A stretch of DNA of 39,610 nt from Oscillospiraceae bacterium (lineage in GTDB: Bacteria; Bacillota; Clostridia; Oscillospirales; QAMX01): assembly GCA_015067715.1 (NCBI GenBank), contig SVLY01000020.1, positions 1 to 39,610 on the forward strand, given 5' to 3'. The notes below the pieces were generated by a model. That model ran no database searches. It was not told the origin of the DNA and saw only the letters and a list, made by a program, of their open reading frames with translations. The translations under genes and the position numbers were made by a program. Each line of letters opens with the position of its first letter. Position 1 is the first letter of the stretch. Shown piece by piece: positions 32,546 through 39,610 of this stretch.

Positions 32546-33040
32546 ATGGTTTTCAAAGAATCTTTCAAGCTGGAATCCCGTCACCGCGCCGTCAGCTTTC
32601 ACGATATCACCGACAAGGTGAAGGACATTGCCTCCCGCTCCGGCATTAAGGACGGCATTGTCGTTGTCTATTCCCACCACACCACCTGCTCGGTCATCAC
32701 CCAGGAGTGTGCCTTTGATATGTCCATGACCGGTCTTGAGACTCTTCAGCAGGATCTTGTAAACGTCTTTGAAGAGTGGATACCCACCTGCCGCTACGAG
32801 GGTCAGTATCTCCACCCCGGTCAGAAGGCTCTTGTCTTTGCCGAGGAGCACGGCGAGGATAATTTCGGATGCCACAACACCGACGCCCACCTGCGCTCCT
32901 CCATTATCGGCAGAAACGTTACCATCGTCACCGTGGACGGCGAGATGGATCTGGGTGAGTTCGGGCGCATCCACTTTATCGACTGGGATCAGACCCGCGG
33001 CCGCACCCGTACCGTTCAGGTCATGATCATCGGCGAGTGA
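32546..33040 (+). CDS. YjbQ-family (UPF0047) protein, copy 1
   Basis: 164 residues, longer than typical YjbQ (about 135-140) because of an insertion around 80-108 carrying a YLHPGQ motif. Family signature HHTTCSV (His44, His45), HNTDAHLRSS (110-119, Asp113, His115), and a C-terminal GEFGRIHFIDWD. YjbQ proteins have weak thiamine-phosphate-synthase activity in suppressor tests, but the true role is unsettled. AAGGAGA precedes the ATG. It is placed between the TIM-like and amidohydrolase genes, not near thiamine genes, pointing to a sugar-phosphate role. Confidence 0.85.
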   Translation: MVFKESFKLESRHRAVSFHDITDKVKDIASRSGIKDGIVVVYSHHTTCSVITQECAFDMSMTGLETLQQDLVNVFEEWIPTCRYEGQYLHPGQKALVFAEEHGEDNFGCHNTDAHLRSSIIGRNVTIVTVDGEMDLGEFGRIHFIDWDQTRGRTRTVQVMIIGE

Positions 33041-33059
33041 GCAGGGGAGGTCAGATCAG

Positions 33060-34103
33060 ATGAGCCTGCTTGACGTCAAGCCCTATGACCTTCAGCTTTA
33101 CAGAGAAGAGCTTGCGGATTTTCTGCCGGACACCTTTATAGACTGCCACACCCACGTATGGCTCGATTCCCACTTTATCAAAGGGGCGGAAAGCAACGAC
33201 AGGAGCTGTGCATGGCCGAATATGGTGGCGCCGGACAACTCCGTTGAGGATCTCAATGAGACGAACCGCCTTCTGTTTCCGGACAAAAAGGTCATCTCCG
33301 TTCTTTACGGACAGCCCGTTGTCACCATTGATCTTGAGGTGAACAACAGCTACGTTGCCCAAAAGGCAGAGCAGTACGGCTTTCCCGCCCTTTACATAAG
33401 CCACCCCTCCCAGAGCGCAGAGGAGCTTGAAAGAAAGGTTCTCGAGCATTCCTGCTTCAAGGGCCTCAAGGTCTACCTGCAGTTTGCACCCTCTTACATC
33501 CCAAATAACGAGATCCGCATTTACGACTTTTTGCCCCACGAGCATCTCGCCCTTGCAAATAAGCACGGCTGGATCGTTCAGCTCCACATTGCCCGCCCCC
33601 GCAGGCTGGCAGACCCGGTGAACTACGTTCAGATCCGTGAGATCGAAGAGAAATATCCCGACCTTCAGCTCATCGTCGCCCATCTGGGCAGAGCCTACGC
33701 CGACGAGGACCTTGGAGATGCCCTTCCCTATCTTAAGGACATGAAGAAGACAGTCTGGGATTTCACCGCCAACACCAATCAGTTCGTTATGGAGCGTGTG
33801 CTTGAAATGGTCGGCCCCGACAGGTTTGTCTACGGCACCGACTTCCCCATCTTCCGCATGAAGTCCCGCCGGACGGTCGAAAACGGATTTTACATCAACG
33901 AGATCCCCCAGGGTTCTCTGGGTGACGTTTCGTCCGATCCTCATATGCGTGAGATACCCTATCCCGAGGCGGAGAAGATCAGCTTCTTTATCTACGAGGA
34001 GATACTCTCCTGCAAGCGCGCCTGCAAGGCTCTGGGTCTTGGAAAGAGCGAGGTTGAAAAGATCTTCTACTCCACCTCTGCAAAACTTTTCGGTGTGAAG
34101 TAA
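33060..34103 (+). CDS. Amidohydrolase-2 family (PF04909-like) metal-dependent hydrolase
   Basis: 347 residues with the TIM-barrel metallohydrolase pattern: FIDCHTHVW (HxH near residue 29), WIVQLHIARP (third His), LIVAHLGRAY (fourth His) and VYGTDFPIF (metal Asp, near 258-266). Relatives include lactonases and decarboxylases. GGGGAGG precedes the ATG. The stop is only one base before the FGGY kinase start, so the two are probably made together. A lactonase or carboxylyase role on the operon's sugar acid is plausible but unproved. Confidence 0.8.
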   Translation: MSLLDVKPYDLQLYREELADFLPDTFIDCHTHVWLDSHFIKGAESNDRSCAWPNMVAPDNSVEDLNETNRLLFPDKKVISVLYGQPVVTIDLEVNNSYVAQKAEQYGFPALYISHPSQSAEELERKVLEHSCFKGLKVYLQFAPSYIPNNEIRIYDFLPHEHLALANKHGWIVQLHIARPRRLADPVNYVQIREIEEKYPDLQLIVAHLGRAYADEDLGDALPYLKDMKKTVWDFTANTNQFVMERVLEMVGPDRFVYGTDFPIFRMKSRRTVENGFYINEIPQGSLGDVSSDPHMREIPYPEAEKISFFIYEEILSCKRACKALGLGKSEVEKIFYSTSAKLFGVK

Positions 34104-34104
34104 T

Positions 34105-35577
34105 ATGAAATATCTGCTTGGTATCGACGTTGGAACAACGGGAACGAAGACCCTTTTGTTCCGTGAGGACGGAAAGCTTTGCGGAAGCGCCTATATGGGC
34201 TACGAGACCGCAATGCCCGCTGTTGGCTACAGCGAGCAAAACCCCGACGACTGGTGGAAGGCCGTTGTGGCCACCGTTCGCAAGGTCGTGGACGAAGCGG
34301 ACGCCGGAGGGGATGTTGCGGGAATTGCAATGTCCGTTCAGGGAGGCACCTTCGTGCCCGTGGACGGGGATATGCGCCCCGTGAGGCCTGCCATCGTCTG
34401 GAACGACACCAGATGCGACGAGGAGCTTGGAGAGTGGCTTGGATCGGGCCACACCGACGGCGGGATGTACGGCAAAACAGGCTGGCATCTTTTGCCCGGC
34501 CTGAACGCCATGCAGGCGCGGCATATGGCAAAAAACGAGCCGGAAGCCTTTGAAAAAACGGCGTTCTTTCTTTCCGTTCCGGACTATATCTCCCTTCGCA
34601 TGACGGGGAGAATGGCGGTGGACCTTTCAAATATCGGCATCTCCCAGTTGGGAGATATACGAAAAGGCAAGTTTGACGAAGAAATTCTCGCCTTTGCCAA
34701 TATTGACCCGGGTAAGCTTCCGGACATCGTGCCCTCCGGGGAGGTCATCGGAAAGCTCACGCCTGAGGCGGCCGCCGAGCTTGGCATAAGCGAAGATGCG
34801 GTGCTGGTCTCCGGCGCCCACGACCAGTACGCCGTGGCGCTGGGAGCGGGAGCAAGCCGGGGAGGAGATATCCTTATCGGCTCCGGCACCTGCTGGGTCG
34901 TGACCTGTATCGGGGACGAGCCGGACTTTGAGTCCGGACTCAGCCAGTCCGTTGCCGCAACACCGGGAAAATGGGGCTCCCTCTGGTCCCTTTCCTCCGG
35001 GGGAGTTTGTCTTGAGTGGCTGAAAAACAGTATTATGGCCGGTGAGATATCCTATCCTGAGCTGGATTCCGAAGCCGAAAGCCGACGTGCCGCAGAGGAC
35101 GGGCTGTTCTTCTTCCCATTCACCGGCAGAGCCGGAGAAACGACAAGCTTCACAAAGGGCAGCTTTGTTGGGCTTGACCTTTCCCACGACCGTTTCCACA
35201 TGGCACGGGCGGTAATGGAGGGCGTTGCCTTCCAGATACGCTATATGCTTGAGGCCTTTAAGGCAAAGCCCTCGGAACGGGGCATTAAGCTTGCGGGCGG
35301 CGCATCAAAAAGCCGGGTGTGGGCAGGAATTGTTGCAGATATTCTGGGGCTTCCCGTGCGAATTCCGGACGTTGCGGACATGGCCTGTGTGGGCGCGGCA
35401 ATTCTTGCCGGTGTTGGCAGCGGAGTTTACGCCTCCCGCGAGGAGGGCTACGCCGCGCTGAGTGTCGGTGAGAAGATCATCGGGCCCGACCCGGCACGTC
35501 ACGCTGAGTTTTCGGAGCTTTATGAAAAATACAAGGCCACGGCAAAGGCTATGGCCGGAGTTTACGGACTTGAATAA
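34105..35577 (+). CDS. FGGY-family carbohydrate kinase (xylulokinase-like)
   Basis: 490 residues. ATP-binding N-terminal motif GIDVGTTGTKTLLF, the hinge VSGAHDQYAVALG near 231-243, GSGTCWVV, and the C-terminal FGGY signature LAGGASKSRVWAGIVADILG. It should phosphorylate a ketose or polyol. EryA, the erythritol kinase of alpha-proteobacteria, is also FGGY and acts beside a TIM paralogue, which is a useful analogy but not proof. It starts one base after the amidohydrolase stop and lacks a strong ribosome binding site, so translation probably depends on re-initiation. Confidence 0.9.
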   Translation: MKYLLGIDVGTTGTKTLLFREDGKLCGSAYMGYETAMPAVGYSEQNPDDWWKAVVATVRKVVDEADAGGDVAGIAMSVQGGTFVPVDGDMRPVRPAIVWNDTRCDEELGEWLGSGHTDGGMYGKTGWHLLPGLNAMQARHMAKNEPEAFEKTAFFLSVPDYISLRMTGRMAVDLSNIGISQLGDIRKGKFDEEILAFANIDPGKLPDIVPSGEVIGKLTPEAAAELGISEDAVLVSGAHDQYAVALGAGASRGGDILIGSGTCWVVTCIGDEPDFESGLSQSVAATPGKWGSLWSLSSGGVCLEWLKNSIMAGEISYPELDSEAESRRAAEDGLFFFPFTGRAGETTSFTKGSFVGLDLSHDRFHMARAVMEGVAFQIRYMLEAFKAKPSERGIKLAGGASKSRVWAGIVADILGLPVRIPDVADMACVGAAILAGVGSGVYASREEGYAALSVGEKIIGPDPARHAEFSELYEKYKATAKAMAGVYGLE

Positions 35578-35603
35578 ATTACCGGAGATTGGAGTTTTAA
35601 GCT

Positions 35604-36209
35604 ATGATCTCAAAAGAAGCAATGGAGGCCGCAAAGGCGGCGTACACCATTGAGGCAGAGTGTATTTCAAAAATGGCGGAATACCACAGCGACGAGGCTT
35701 TTTCCAGGGCCGTTGAGCTTTTGAAAAAGGCTCCCCGTATCGGTGCGGCCGGAAGCGGTCATTCGGGCATTGCCTGTCAGCATTTTTCCCACCTTATGTG
35801 CTGTATCGAGCGCCCGGCAAGGTTCATAAGCCCGGCAGAGGCTGTTCACGGAGCGACGGGCTTTTTGCAGAAGGACGACGTTATGGTCTTTGCATCCCGG
35901 GGGGGAAAGACCAAAGAGCTTCTGCCCATTATGGACATTTGCAAGGCAAAGGGCGTTAAGATCATCACCGTTACGGAAAATCTGGAGTCTCCCCTTGCCC
36001 TCGGCGCGGACGTTGTTCTCAAACAGTACGTCAACCGCGAGACGGACAAGTGGAATGCCCAGGGAACCACTTCCACCACCTCGCTCATCGTTATTTTCCA
36101 CGCCCTTCAGGCGGCCATCATCGAGGAGACGGGCTATCGCGCAGAGCAGTTTGCCCTTATCCATCCCGGCGGAGCCGTTGGCGAAAGGCTGAACAACAAG
36201 TCCCTGTGA
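35604..36209 (+). CDS. SIS-domain sugar isomerase
   Basis: 201 residues, a single SIS domain like KpsF/GutQ arabinose-5-phosphate isomerases but lacking the CBS pair. Motifs: GAAGSGHSGIA (48-58, phosphosugar binding), FASRGGKTKELL near 95-106 (usual SxSGxT/S loop region), and the C-terminal FALIHPGGAVGERLN. A kinase-SIS neighbour pair fits isomerisation of the phosphorylated sugar. Two GGAG sites precede the ATG at 35604. Confidence 0.87.
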   Translation: MISKEAMEAAKAAYTIEAECISKMAEYHSDEAFSRAVELLKKAPRIGAAGSGHSGIACQHFSHLMCCIERPARFISPAEAVHGATGFLQKDDVMVFASRGGKTKELLPIMDICKAKGVKIITVTENLESPLALGADVVLKQYVNRETDKWNAQGTTSTTSLIVIFHALQAAIIEETGYRAEQFALIHPGGAVGERLNNKSL

Positions 36210-37093
36210 GCGGCGTTTTTCAAAGGGAGAAAAACACTCCCGTGTTTCGGATAATCTCTCTTGTGAACGCGGCCTATTACGCCCTGCCGGAGGATTTTTC
36301 CTTTGAGGGGGAGAGTCACGATTTCTGGGAGCTTGGCTACGTGGACAGGGGACAGGTTGTTGTTTCCTACGGGGAAAACAGCTATCTTCTGAAAGCGGGA
36401 GAGATGATGTTTTACAAGCCCAACACCTTCCACAATTGCCGTGTGCGCCCGGGACGGCCTGCGGCCATGGTGAACATAGCCTTTGAGGTGGACGGTCCCG
36501 TTTCCGACGTGTTCGAGAACGAGATACTGGTGCTCTCCGCAGAGGAGAGGCAGTGTATGTCCACGATCGTCCGGGAAGCATCGAACACCTATCTGCGCTT
36601 TGAAAACCTTCCGGCGGAGGTTGGACTTGAACGGGTGGAAAACGCCCCTTACGGTAGCGGACAGATAATCTGCAACCGCCTTGAGGAGCTTATGATCTAC
36701 GCCTGCCGCAGTGAGCGGAACATCAGCCTGGACAGAAGGCGCATTTCCGCCGCCCCGGCGGACGGCGGAGCGGACACCTTTGAAAGGGTGAGAGATTACC
36801 TTGGGGAGCATTACCCCGAAAAGCTCACTCTGGAAAAGATCGCCCGGGACAACTGCATAAGCGTTACGAAGCTTAAAAAGCTCTTCCGGGAGGAAATGGG
36901 CACCTCGGTGATCGCCTGGCTCACGTCTCTTCGTATAAAAGAGGCAAAGCAGCTTATTCGCCGGGGGCGGCTGAATTTCAGCCAGATAGCAGAGGCCACG
37001 GGCTTTGACACCATCCACTATTTTTCAGCGGTCTTCAAAAAGCATACCGGGCTTACCCCAACGGAATACGCCCGGTCGCTTCACAAAAAATAA
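36206..37093 (+). CDS. AraC-family transcriptional regulator
   Basis: About 295 residues from the GTG at 36206, which overlaps the SIS stop (GTGA); another GTG at 36242 (AAAGGGAG, 12 bases) is possible, and I prefer the first only weakly. Residues about 25-95 form a cupin sensor (LGYVDRGQVVV, AGEMMFYKPNTFHN), and the last 100 residues are an AraC DNA-binding domain with two helix-turn-helix motifs (TLEKIARDNCISVTKLKKLF, then FSQIAEATGFDTIHYFS). It probably senses a sugar of the operon and controls it, lying inside the operon before the second YjbQ gene. Confidence 0.85.
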   Translation: MSGVFQREKNTPVFRIISLVNAAYYALPEDFSFEGESHDFWELGYVDRGQVVVSYGENSYLLKAGEMMFYKPNTFHNCRVRPGRPAAMVNIAFEVDGPVSDVFENEILVLSAEERQCMSTIVREASNTYLRFENLPAEVGLERVENAPYGSGQIICNRLEELMIYACRSERNISLDRRRISAAPADGGADTFERVRDYLGEHYPEKLTLEKIARDNCISVTKLKKLFREEMGTSVIAWLTSLRIKEAKQLIRRGRLNFSQIAEATGFDTIHYFSAVFKKHTGLTPTEYARSLHKK

Positions 37094-37126
37094 AAAGCTA
37101 TTATATTTTCAGGAGGATTTACCAAA

Positions 37127-37747
37127 ATGGAATTCAAGGTTTTTCAGAAAGAGCTGGAGCTCCAGTCCCGGGGATGGATACCCACCTTCCACGACGTTTC
37201 CAAGGAGATCATCGAGATCGTTGCCGCTTCCGGCATTAAGAACGGAACCGTTTGCATCGCTTCCCACCACACCACCTGCTCGGTTATGATCCAGGAATGC
37301 AGCCACGATATCGACTCCTTCGATCTGGAGTATCTCCAGCACGACCTGCTGGACATCATGCGCAAGATGATCCCCGACTTTGCCAACGAGGGCGATTACC
37401 GTCATCCCGGCCCCATCCACGCCAAGTTCGGCCGCTACGTAAACGAGCCCGGCAACTTCACCTCCATGAACACCGACGGTCACCTTCGCTCCGTCTTCTT
37501 TGGCCGCAGCGAGACCATGACCATCAAGGACGGCGTTCTTGACGGCGGCGAGTTCGCCCACATCTACTTCGTTGACTGGGACCACGTCCGTGCGCGCCGC
37601 CGCCAGCTCAACGTTACCGTTATGGGCACCACCGACGACGTTGAAGACCGCAAGTGGAACAACGGCGAGGTCATCAACACCCTTCCCAAGTTTACCGAAG
37701 AGGAAAAGGCCTACGACGTCCATTACGATCTCCAGCTGAAGAGATAA
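37127..37747 (+). CDS. YjbQ-family (UPF0047) protein, copy 2
   Basis: 206 residues. The core matches copy 1: HHTTCSV (His47, His48), RHPG in the insertion, NTDGHLRS (near 115-122; Gly replaces Ala of copy 1), and GGEFAHIYFVDWD. A C-terminal tail of about 40 residues (TTDDVEDRKWNNGEV...) is absent from copy 1. AGGAGG precedes the ATG. Copy 2 is the last gene before the terminator, after the AraC gene. The paralogues share long insertions and operon membership, so they may form a hetero-oligomer or act on consecutive substrates. Confidence 0.85.
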   Translation: MEFKVFQKELELQSRGWIPTFHDVSKEIIEIVAASGIKNGTVCIASHHTTCSVMIQECSHDIDSFDLEYLQHDLLDIMRKMIPDFANEGDYRHPGPIHAKFGRYVNEPGNFTSMNTDGHLRSVFFGRSETMTIKDGVLDGGEFAHIYFVDWDHVRARRRQLNVTVMGTTDDVEDRKWNNGEVINTLPKFTEEEKAYDVHYDLQLKR

Positions 37748-37774
37748 GTTAGTTATGTAAAACGAAAAACGCCG

Positions 37775-38214
37775 CAGAAAAGAGAAGACTCGTATATTAA
37801 CGAGTCTTCTCTTTCTTTTTGTCTGATAAGTGATATTGAAGCCTTGCGGCTTCAGAGATATTCTATTCGCCTGCCAAACTTGCGAAGCAATATAACTGTG
37901 CCGAAGGCACAATATAACTCGCCGAAGGCGAATATAACTGCAAAGCAATATAACTGTGCCGAAGGCACAATATATCTCGCCGTCAGGCGAATAGAGTTGC
38001 GTGATACTCCGTTAAGAGTAGGGCGGGGGCTTGCTCCCGCCGAAACGTTTGGGGAGGATATGGAATCCTCCCCTACGGGCAGAAAGGTAAGCCGTACACC
38101 GTAGGGGCGAACTGCGTTCGCCCGTTTTGCGTATCATCCCTGCTACCTTTCCCGGCGACATTGTGCCCAAGGAGACCTTTTCCGGACGCCCCGGGAGGGG
38201 CGTCCCTACATTTC
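37775..38214. repeat. Palindrome-rich dispersed repeat, right inverted copy
   Basis: Reverse complement of positions 1-417, over 90 percent identical by eye, with an extra ~20-base hairpin (GAAGCC/GGCTTC, about 37838-37857) not in the left copy. It contains the same GTAGGGGCGAAC, GCGGGAGCAAGCCCCCGC and GGGACGCCCC palindromes. The copy starts inside the terminator of the preceding operon and runs to TACATTTC at 38214. Confidence 0.85.
37779..37820 (+). terminator. Terminator of the sugar-phosphate operon
   Basis: A perfect 15-bp stem, AAAGAGAAGACTCGT (37779-37793) with its complement (37800-37814), loop of 6, then CTTTTTG. It is nearly the same hairpin as at 372-413 and forms the end of the right repeat copy. 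Confidence 0.9.
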
Positions 38215-38220
38215 AAATAT

Positions 38221-38336
38221 TCTTTTTGTCTGATAAGTGATATGCTGGCACTCGTCAGCGTGATATTCTATTCGCCAACAACTTGCGAAGCAAATATCAC
38301 TGCGTAGCAATATCACTGCGTAGCAATATAACTCGC
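38221..38336. repeat. Degenerate third copy of the repeat head
   Basis: Positions 38221-38243 repeat 37814-37836. They are followed by TTCGCC and GCTTGCGAAGC-like modules and by two exact tandem 16-mers, AATATCACTGCGTAGC at 38293-38308 and 38309-38324. From 38337 to 38443 no gene is convincing; the minus strand has a coding-like frame (CYREKNKDGDYVGE) that runs on into the repeat and lacks a sensible start, possibly a gene remnant. Confidence 0.7.
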
Positions 38337-38443
38337 CCACGTAGTCGCCGTCTTTGTTCTTCTCGCGGTAACACACCGCAAGCTGACCTCGAAAAACTTG
38401 GTGCTCATTCCAGGCAGAGCGGTTTTTGTGTGGGGGATCTCGG

Positions 38444-39457
38444 TTATTTCTCTGCGTAAAACTCGCTTACGGCGCCGAAGAAGGCGTCGATGTTTTCCCA
38501 GGAGGCTTTCGGGGGAATGTCGCATCCGGAGGAGATCACGAAATTGGGGCTGGAGCAGCATTTTTCCATAACGGAGAGAGTTGCTTCTCTAATGGACTGG
38601 GGAGTGCCGTTTTTGAACTGGCCGGCAGGGTCCACGTTGCCCATAACCACGGTGTCGGCGGGGATGTGGGGGAGCATTTCGGCCATGTCGATGGAGTTGC
38701 CGAAGTGGTATGCCGCGGAGCCCGTGGTTAGAATGGAGTCGATCATGCGGATGACGTTGTCGCCGCAGTTATGGTAGATGACGATAAAGCTCTCGTCCTG
38801 AACGGCGTCTACGATCTGTTTGACGTAGGGAGCGGAAAACTCCTCGTTGAGGGCGGGAGAGAGCAGACCTGCAACGGGCTCGGCAATGCACACGCCGTTT
38901 GCTCCGGCCTCTTTATAGGCACGGCAGTAGTTGCAGGTAAACTCCGTGACCTTGGCAAGAACGGTGTGTACCATGTCGGGATCGTCGTAGCAGTCCATCA
39001 TTATCTCCGTCACGTCAAGAAGTCTTGCGGCAAGAGAAAACGGGCCGATAACGCCGGCGAAAACCGGGCGGTCGGTGATGAGCTCAAGGGCTTTTTCGAT
39101 GGAGCTGATGTAAAGTCCGCTTCGCCCGGAGCCCACGGGAGGAACCTTCAGCGCCTCGGCGGCGTCCGTGTCCCGGACGATACTGCCGATAACTGTGGGG
39201 ACCTCGTCCTCGAAAACTCTTATCTCCGAGCCGAAGCACTCTGCCTCGACGGAGAGATCCATAAGGCTTACCGAGGCGGCGGAGTCGGTTCTGTCGGCAA
39301 CCAGCTTCATTGCCTGAGCCTGAAGCCCGCTGTCGTTGATAAGCTGGGATACGGAGATGCCCATAAGGCTTACGGCGGGGAAGGAGAGGATGGGCATTGC
39401 CTTTTTTACGGGGGAAAGGCGGATATCCTCAAGCCATTTTTTCATGTTTCTTTTCAT
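38444..39457 (-). CDS. Uroporphyrinogen-decarboxylase-family (MtaA/CmuA-like) protein
   Basis: 337 residues. TIM-barrel of the URO-D superfamily with the zinc-binding pattern HNCG (His229, Cys231) and SSGCDIPP (Cys312) typical of corrinoid-methyltransferase relatives such as MtaA rather than HemE. In these proteins a Zn ion activates a thiol, commonly coenzyme M or a corrinoid methyl acceptor, and clostridial forms are often in methyl-transfer pathways for methoxylated compounds. No corrinoid protein is visible in the window. The ATG lies behind AAGGAA. It follows a probable related gene cut by the window edge, so they may act as a pair. Confidence 0.82.
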   Translation of the reverse strand: MKRNMKKWLEDIRLSPVKKAMPILSFPAVSLMGISVSQLINDSGLQAQAMKLVADRTDSAASVSLMDLSVEAECFGSEIRVFEDEVPTVIGSIVRDTDAAEALKVPPVGSGRSGLYISSIEKALELITDRPVFAGVIGPFSLAARLLDVTEIMMDCYDDPDMVHTVLAKVTEFTCNYCRAYKEAGANGVCIAEPVAGLLSPALNEEFSAPYVKQIVDAVQDESFIVIYHNCGDNVIRMIDSILTTGSAAYHFGNSIDMAEMLPHIPADTVVMGNVDPAGQFKNGTPQSIREATLSVMEKCCSSPNFVISSGCDIPPKASWENIDAFFGAVSEFYAEK

Positions 39458-39472
39458 AGTGAACGTTCCTTT

Positions 39473-39610
39473 TTAGTTCTGTTTGATGGGCTCGCGGGCA
39501 AGCTGATAGATGAGGTCGAAGGCGAAGATAAGGTCTTCCATGGTGCAGTGGTTCTGAACGTAGTGGGAGGTACAGCAGATCCAGCGCTTGCCCCGGAGCG
39601 TGGCAAACAC
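39473..39610 (-). CDS. Partial C-terminus of a probable URO-D-like protein
   Basis: The last 45 codons of a gene whose start lies beyond the window. The visible tail, with CTSHYVQNHCTMEDLIF and AFDLIYQLARE, resembles the C-terminal end of uroporphyrinogen-decarboxylase-family proteins (xTSHxVQxxCTxEExxF). It stops 15 bases before the start of the 38444-39457 gene, so the two are likely in one operon. Family assignment rests on a short segment. Confidence 0.55.
   Translation of the reverse strand: MFATLRGKRWICCTSHYVQNHCTMEDLIFAFDLIYQLAREPIKQN

Noticed and set aside
32546-33040. Reading the YjbQ gene as a thiamine-phosphate synthase.
   Set aside because: The operon has no thiamine gene and no TPP riboswitch was seen, so only the family name is given.
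1-38214. The inverted repeats as the ends of a composite transposon.
   Set aside because: No transposase or integrase lies between them and the interior holds ruvCAB and other housekeeping genes; dispersed repeats placed by chance are more likely.
38313-38561. An 82-codon minus-strand frame.
   Set aside because: Arg/Thr-rich, runs from the URO-D gene into the repeat, and its coding-like frame is different; treated as repeat or gene remnant.

Overview
The window looks like a chromosomal segment from a GC-moderate, low-GC-related gut Firmicute, most likely an uncultured clostridial lineage (Oscillospirales or Christensenellales-like). This rests on vegetative promoters of the TTGACA/17 bp/TATAAT type, strong AGGAGG ribosome binding sites, frequent TTG and GTG starts, an ECF-type folate transporter subunit under a THF riboswitch, cytidylate-kinase-like and MATE genes, and an archaeal-like triose-phosphate isomerase paralogue. 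The assignment is inferred from gene content; no rRNA or other marker gene is present. I saw no tRNA, CRISPR array, insertion sequence or phage gene.

Layout. 1-458: a palindrome-rich repeat ending in a terminator. 459-2654 (-): a PII-like protein and its DUF1538 membrane partner. 2933-5114 (+): ruvC-ruvA-ruvB. 5165-7042 (-): a single gene fusing the folate ECF S component FolT to FolC, behind a THF riboswitch with a terminator. 7481-12147: queG, a GT2/GtrA pair, trmB with a Cys-rich protein, ttcA and a small charged protein. 12259-22882: carbohydrate genes (a GH106-like protein with a Dabb protein, an uncharacterised toroid protein, a GH28-like beta-helix protein and a TIM-barrel/metallo-beta-lactamase fusion), interspersed with ybaK, a LOG-family gene and a small membrane protein. 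22879-27183 (-): a compact lipid or acyl-carrier operon of four genes (AMP-ligase fused to a carrier domain, tandem PlsC protein, LRAT-like thiol acyltransferase, Sfp-type PPTase). 27404-29352 (+): a cytidylate-kinase-like protein and a MATE exporter. 29566-37747 (+): a nine-gene sugar-phosphate operon with NagB-like, NagA-like, TIM-like, two YjbQ-family, amidohydrolase, FGGY kinase, SIS and AraC proteins. 37775-38336: a second, inverted copy of the left-end repeat plus a degenerate third piece. 38444-39610 (-): a uroporphyrinogen-decarboxylase-family protein and the 3' end of another probable one.

The two parts most likely to hold undescribed biology are the four-gene acyl-carrier operon and the nine-gene sugar-phosphate operon. 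The first has everything needed to activate an acyl group on its own carrier and transfer it, but its product is unknown. The second has no transporter, a NagB homologue that departs from the usual active-site motif, and two YjbQ paralogues that hint at a sugar-phosphate role for that poorly understood family. The FolT-FolC fusion under a THF riboswitch joins folate import to intracellular trapping in one polypeptide. The window is also nearly bracketed by about 420-440 bp inverted repeats that each carry a terminator and sit directly behind the last gene of an operon.
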